Below, piece after piece: positions 61,662 to 64,000 of a DNA stretch of 64,000 nucleotides. The position numbers and the translations under genes were made by a program. How positions within the stretch are numbered: position 1 is the first letter of the stretch; each line of letters starts with the position of its first letter. A model generated the notes under the pieces. That model made no database searches. It had not been told where the DNA came from and worked only from the letters and a program-made list of their open reading frames with translations. The stretch comes from Alistipes sp. (GTDB lineage Bacteria; Bacteroidota; Bacteroidia; Bacteroidales; Rikenellaceae): NCBI GenBank assembly GCA_017623505.1, contig JAGAOZ010000005.1:1-64000 (forward strand). Reading direction: 5' to 3'.

Positions 61662-61697
61662 ATAAGAGGGATAAGTCGGCCGACTTATCCCTCTTAT
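61662..61697. terminator. Bidirectional terminator, perfect 36-base palindrome
   Basis: ATAAGAGGGATAAGTCGG followed directly by its exact reverse complement, with no spacer. Located between the convergent ssb and dCMP deaminase genes. T tracts are weak on both sides. Confidence 0.72.
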
Positions 61698-61717
61698 TGT
61701 ATCGTATTACTCGAAAC

Positions 61718-62152
61718 CTATTCGTCTAAAGCGCGCTTTGTGCACTCTATACCGACACGTCGCAAAAGCTCTAAGCCCTCCTCCGAGCGGTAGTCATCAA
61801 CATAGACAACACGCTTTATACCCGCCTGAATTATCAGTTTTGAGCACTCGATGCAAGGTGCAGCAGTGATGTATAGTGTCGAGCCGTCGCAGTTATTGGC
61901 AGACTTTGCCACCTTTGTTATGGCATTTGCCTCAGCATGCAGTACGTATGGTTTTGTCTTACCCATATCGTCCTCGCATATATTCTCAAAGCCCGATGGT
62001 GTGCCATTATATCCATCCGAGATAATCATCTTATCCTTCACGATAAGGGCTCCGACCTTTCTGCGTACGCAGTATGAGTTCTCTGCCCAGATGCGTGCCA
62101 TCTGCAGATAACGAACATCTAACTGTCGCTGTTTCTCCTCTTGATAACCCAT
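61718..62152 (-). CDS. Deoxycytidylate deaminase family protein
   Basis: 144 residues. Zinc motif HAEANAITKVAKS with the catalytic Glu and the second ligand pair PCIECSKLII. YCVRRKVGALIVKDKMIISDGYNGTPSGFEN is the usual N-terminal segment of the dCMP deaminase/ComEB family. It would supply dUMP for thymidylate synthesis. Starts 25 bases after the secA stop on the same strand, so they may share a transcript. Confidence 0.92.
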   Translation of the reverse strand: MGYQEEKQRQLDVRYLQMARIWAENSYCVRRKVGALIVKDKMIISDGYNGTPSGFENICEDDMGKTKPYVLHAEANAITKVAKSANNCDGSTLYITAAPCIECSKLIIQAGIKRVVYVDDYRSEEGLELLRRVGIECTKRALDE

Positions 62153-62177
62153 AGCTTGAATAGACGTTTTCTATTTG

Positions 62178-64000
62178 TTACAGACCTCTGCCGTGGCAGT
62201 TCTTGTATTTCTTACCGCTACCGCATGGGCAAGGCTCGTTTCTGCCGACCTTCTTCTCAACCTTCACAGGAGCAGCCTTACCCTTGTCACCCTGACCTGC
62301 TGCTGCGGCAGCTGCCATACGTGACGCCTGGAGCTTATTAACATCAACCTTTGGCTTGCTTTGCTGCTGTTGCTGAAGTGTCTCGGCGTTTGTTCCATTG
62401 ACGTGGATATACGCCTTGTTCAGTATAGCAAGTGTATCCTTATTTACCTTATCCAACATTGCAGAGAAGAGGTTGTATGACTCCAACTTATAGATAAGCA
62501 ATGGGTCCTTCTGCTCGTATGTTGCATTCTGGACGCTATGACGCAAATCGTCCATCTCGCGCAAGTGCTCACGCCAAGCGTCGTCAATAGTGGTAAACAT
62601 AGCAATCTTTGAGAATGCCTTGAATACCTCTGCGCCATCTGTCTCCTTACACTTCAACAGATTTACAGGAACGTTGAATCCGAGGTGACCGTCTGTGATA
62701 GGGAAGAACATACGACGGTCGAGATTGTCAGCTTGCTCGGCATATACCCTCTGCATTGTAGGGCGTATCACGTCGGCAATGCTCTTTGCGCGTCGAGCAT
62801 AGAGATTGCGTAAATCCTCTACGATTAACTCTACCAACTCCTGTGGCTGCTTCGATGAGTAGGTCTGCTCGTCGAATGATGGCTGAAGAGCAACGTCACG
62901 AATCAAATCGAAAGAGAATGACTCGAAGTCCCAACCCTCATGATTCTCAACGAACTTATTTGCGAAGTCGTACATTACATTATTCAAGTCTATCTCGATG
63001 CGCTCACCATAAAGAGCGTGGCGACGACGTGTGTAGATAACCTCACGCTGTGAGTTCATTACATCATCGTACTCCAACAGACGCTTACGTACTCCGAAAT
63101 GGTTCTCCTCGACACGCTTCTGTGCACGCTCGATAGCCTTAGTCATCATACCGGCCTGGATTACCTCGCCCTCTTTGATACCCATCTTATCCATCAAAGC
63201 AGCAATACGAGCCGAACCGAACAGACGCATCAACTGGTCCTCCAACGATACATAGAACTGTGAAGAACCTGGGTCACCCTGACGTCCGGCACGACCGCGC
63301 AGCTGTCTATCGACACGACGGCTCTCATGACGCTCTGTACCGATGATAGCCAAACCTCCGGCCTGCTTAACCTCCTCGGTCAGCTTAATATCGGTACCAC
63401 GACCCGCCATGTTGGTAGCGATTGTTACCTGACCGGCGCGACCTGCCTCGGCAACAATCTGTGCCTCCAACTGGTGCTGCTTAGCATTCAATACGTTGTG
63501 CTTGATTCCGCGCAGCTTCAACATACGGCTCAGCAGCTCCGAAATCTCGACAGATGTTGTTCCGACCAAAACAGGACGTTTAGCCTCCACCAATCGTATA
63601 ACCTCCTCGATTACAGCATTATATTTCTCACGGGCAGTCTTATAGACTAAATCCTGGCGGTCATCACGTATCACAGGACGGTTTGTTGGGATAACCACAA
63701 CATCCAACTTATAGATGTTCCAGAACTCTGATGCCTCAGTCTCTGCCGTACCGGTCATACCTGCAAGTTTGTGATACATACGGAAGTAGTTCTGGAGAGT
63801 AATTGTTGCAAAGGTCTGTGTAGCAGCCTCTACCTTTACACGCTCCTTAGCCTCAATTGCCTGGTGCAAACCGTCAGAGTAGCGTCGTCCGTCAAGGATA
63901 CGACCCGTCTGCTCATCGACGATTTTTACCTTGTTGTCCATCACGACGTACTCTACATCCTTCTCGAACATTGAGTAAGCCTTCAAAAGCTGATTGACAG
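62178..64000 (-). CDS. secA: Protein translocase ATPase SecA, C-terminal part
   Basis: The frame is open to the window edge; about 607 C-terminal residues are inside. Segments seen: the QTGR segment of the helicase core ([24 protein letters not shown]), [36 protein letters not shown] in motor domain 2, [20 protein letters not shown], and the C-terminal SEC-C zinc motif [17 protein letters not shown]. The internal TTG at 63986 is not the real start. SecA drives preprotein export through SecYEG. Confidence 0.96.
   Translation of the reverse strand, partial: VNQLLKAYSMFEKDVEYVVMDNKVKIVDEQTGRILDGRRYSDGLHQAIEAKERVKVEAATQTFATITLQNYFRMYHKLAGMTGTAETEASEFWNIYKLDVVVIPTNRPVIRDDRQDLVYKTAREKYNAVIEEVIRLVEAKRPVLVGTTSVEISELLSRMLKLRGIKHNVLNAKQHQLEAQIVAEAGRAGQVTIATNMAGRGTDIKLTEEVKQAGGLAIIGTERHESRRVDRQLRGRAGRQGDPGSSQFYVSLEDQLMRLFGSARIAALMDKMGIKEGEVIQAGMMTKAIERAQKRVEENHFGVRKRLLEYDDVMNSQREVIYTRRRHALYGERIEIDLNNVMYDFANKFVENHEGWDFESFSFDLIRDVALQPSFDEQTYSSKQPQELVELIVEDLRNLYARRAKSIADVIRPTMQRVYAEQADNLDRRMFFPITDGHLGFNVPVNLLKCKETDGAEVFKAFSKIAMFTTIDDAWREHLREMDDLRHSVQNATYEQKDPLLIYKLESYNLFSAMLDKVNKDTLAILNKAYIHVNGTNAETLQQQQQSKPKVDVNKLQASRMAAAAAAGQGDKGKAAPVKVEKKVGRNEPCPCGSGKKYKNCHGRGL

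Overview
The window looks like chromosome of a gut-type member of the Bacteroidota, order Bacteroidales. Signs are a SusC/SusD pair, lipoproteins with short lipoboxes, BspA-like and DUF4988 surface proteins, a GH3-family acyl-adenylating protein, a NagB/PIG-L fusion, few Shine-Dalgarno sequences and many -7 boxes of the TAnnTTTG type characteristic of Bacteroidota. The mixture resembles Rikenellaceae/Alistipes, but that is an impression and not a placement.

Layout. 1-6900: 5' part of pckA, a repeat-filled intergenic region, a lipoprotein with Asp/Pro/Asn linkers, a ClC channel, trpS and a divergent oxyR. 7068-12725: a collinear run rsfS-ftsH-cdsA-psd-AI-2E permease-riboflavin kinase, ending at a bidirectional terminator facing panC-panD. 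14147-14737: rplU-rpmA. 14881-17124: three tightly coupled genes I cannot assign to a known system (degenerate receiver, HEAT-repeat membrane protein, degenerate GT2-like membrane protein). 17199-20208: cysQ and a lipoprotein DPP III peptidase. 20281-24300: an AT-rich accessory patch with two BspA-like lipoproteins and two small unknown genes. 24461-36757: mostly housekeeping genes (DUF2461, phosphodiesterase, trkA, GH3, deoxynucleoside kinase, rRNA methylase, MerR, Nif3, zinc-ribbon coiled coil, CapA, nadE). 36788-42743: a complete rseC-rnfBCDGEA cluster. 43153-47949: a SusC/SusD pair. 48178-51635: NagB/PIG-L fusion, nagB and deoD. 52063-54528: malQ. 54574-64000: DsbA-like, nucleosidase, ZIP transporter, ispD operon, M23 peptidase, lpxK, ssb, dCMP deaminase and the 3' part of secA.

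How it fits together. The run at 7-12.7 kb joins ribosome hibernation, membrane proteolysis and phospholipid synthesis (CdsA to Psd). The Rnf complex couples ferredoxin oxidation and NAD reduction to ion pumping; its RnfG has two tandem FMN-binding domains. The 48-51 kb cluster handles amino sugars and purine nucleosides beside an outer-membrane glycan importer.

The most interesting points are: NadE with Gly where the nitrilase-domain Cys should be; a doubled RnfG; a NagB domain without its catalytic residues fused to an intact-looking deacetylase; the unassigned 14.9-17.1 kb cassette; a terminator-like hairpin enclosing the GH3 start codon; and intergenic hairpin repeats whose stems co-vary. 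All calls were made by eye, without alignments or searches.
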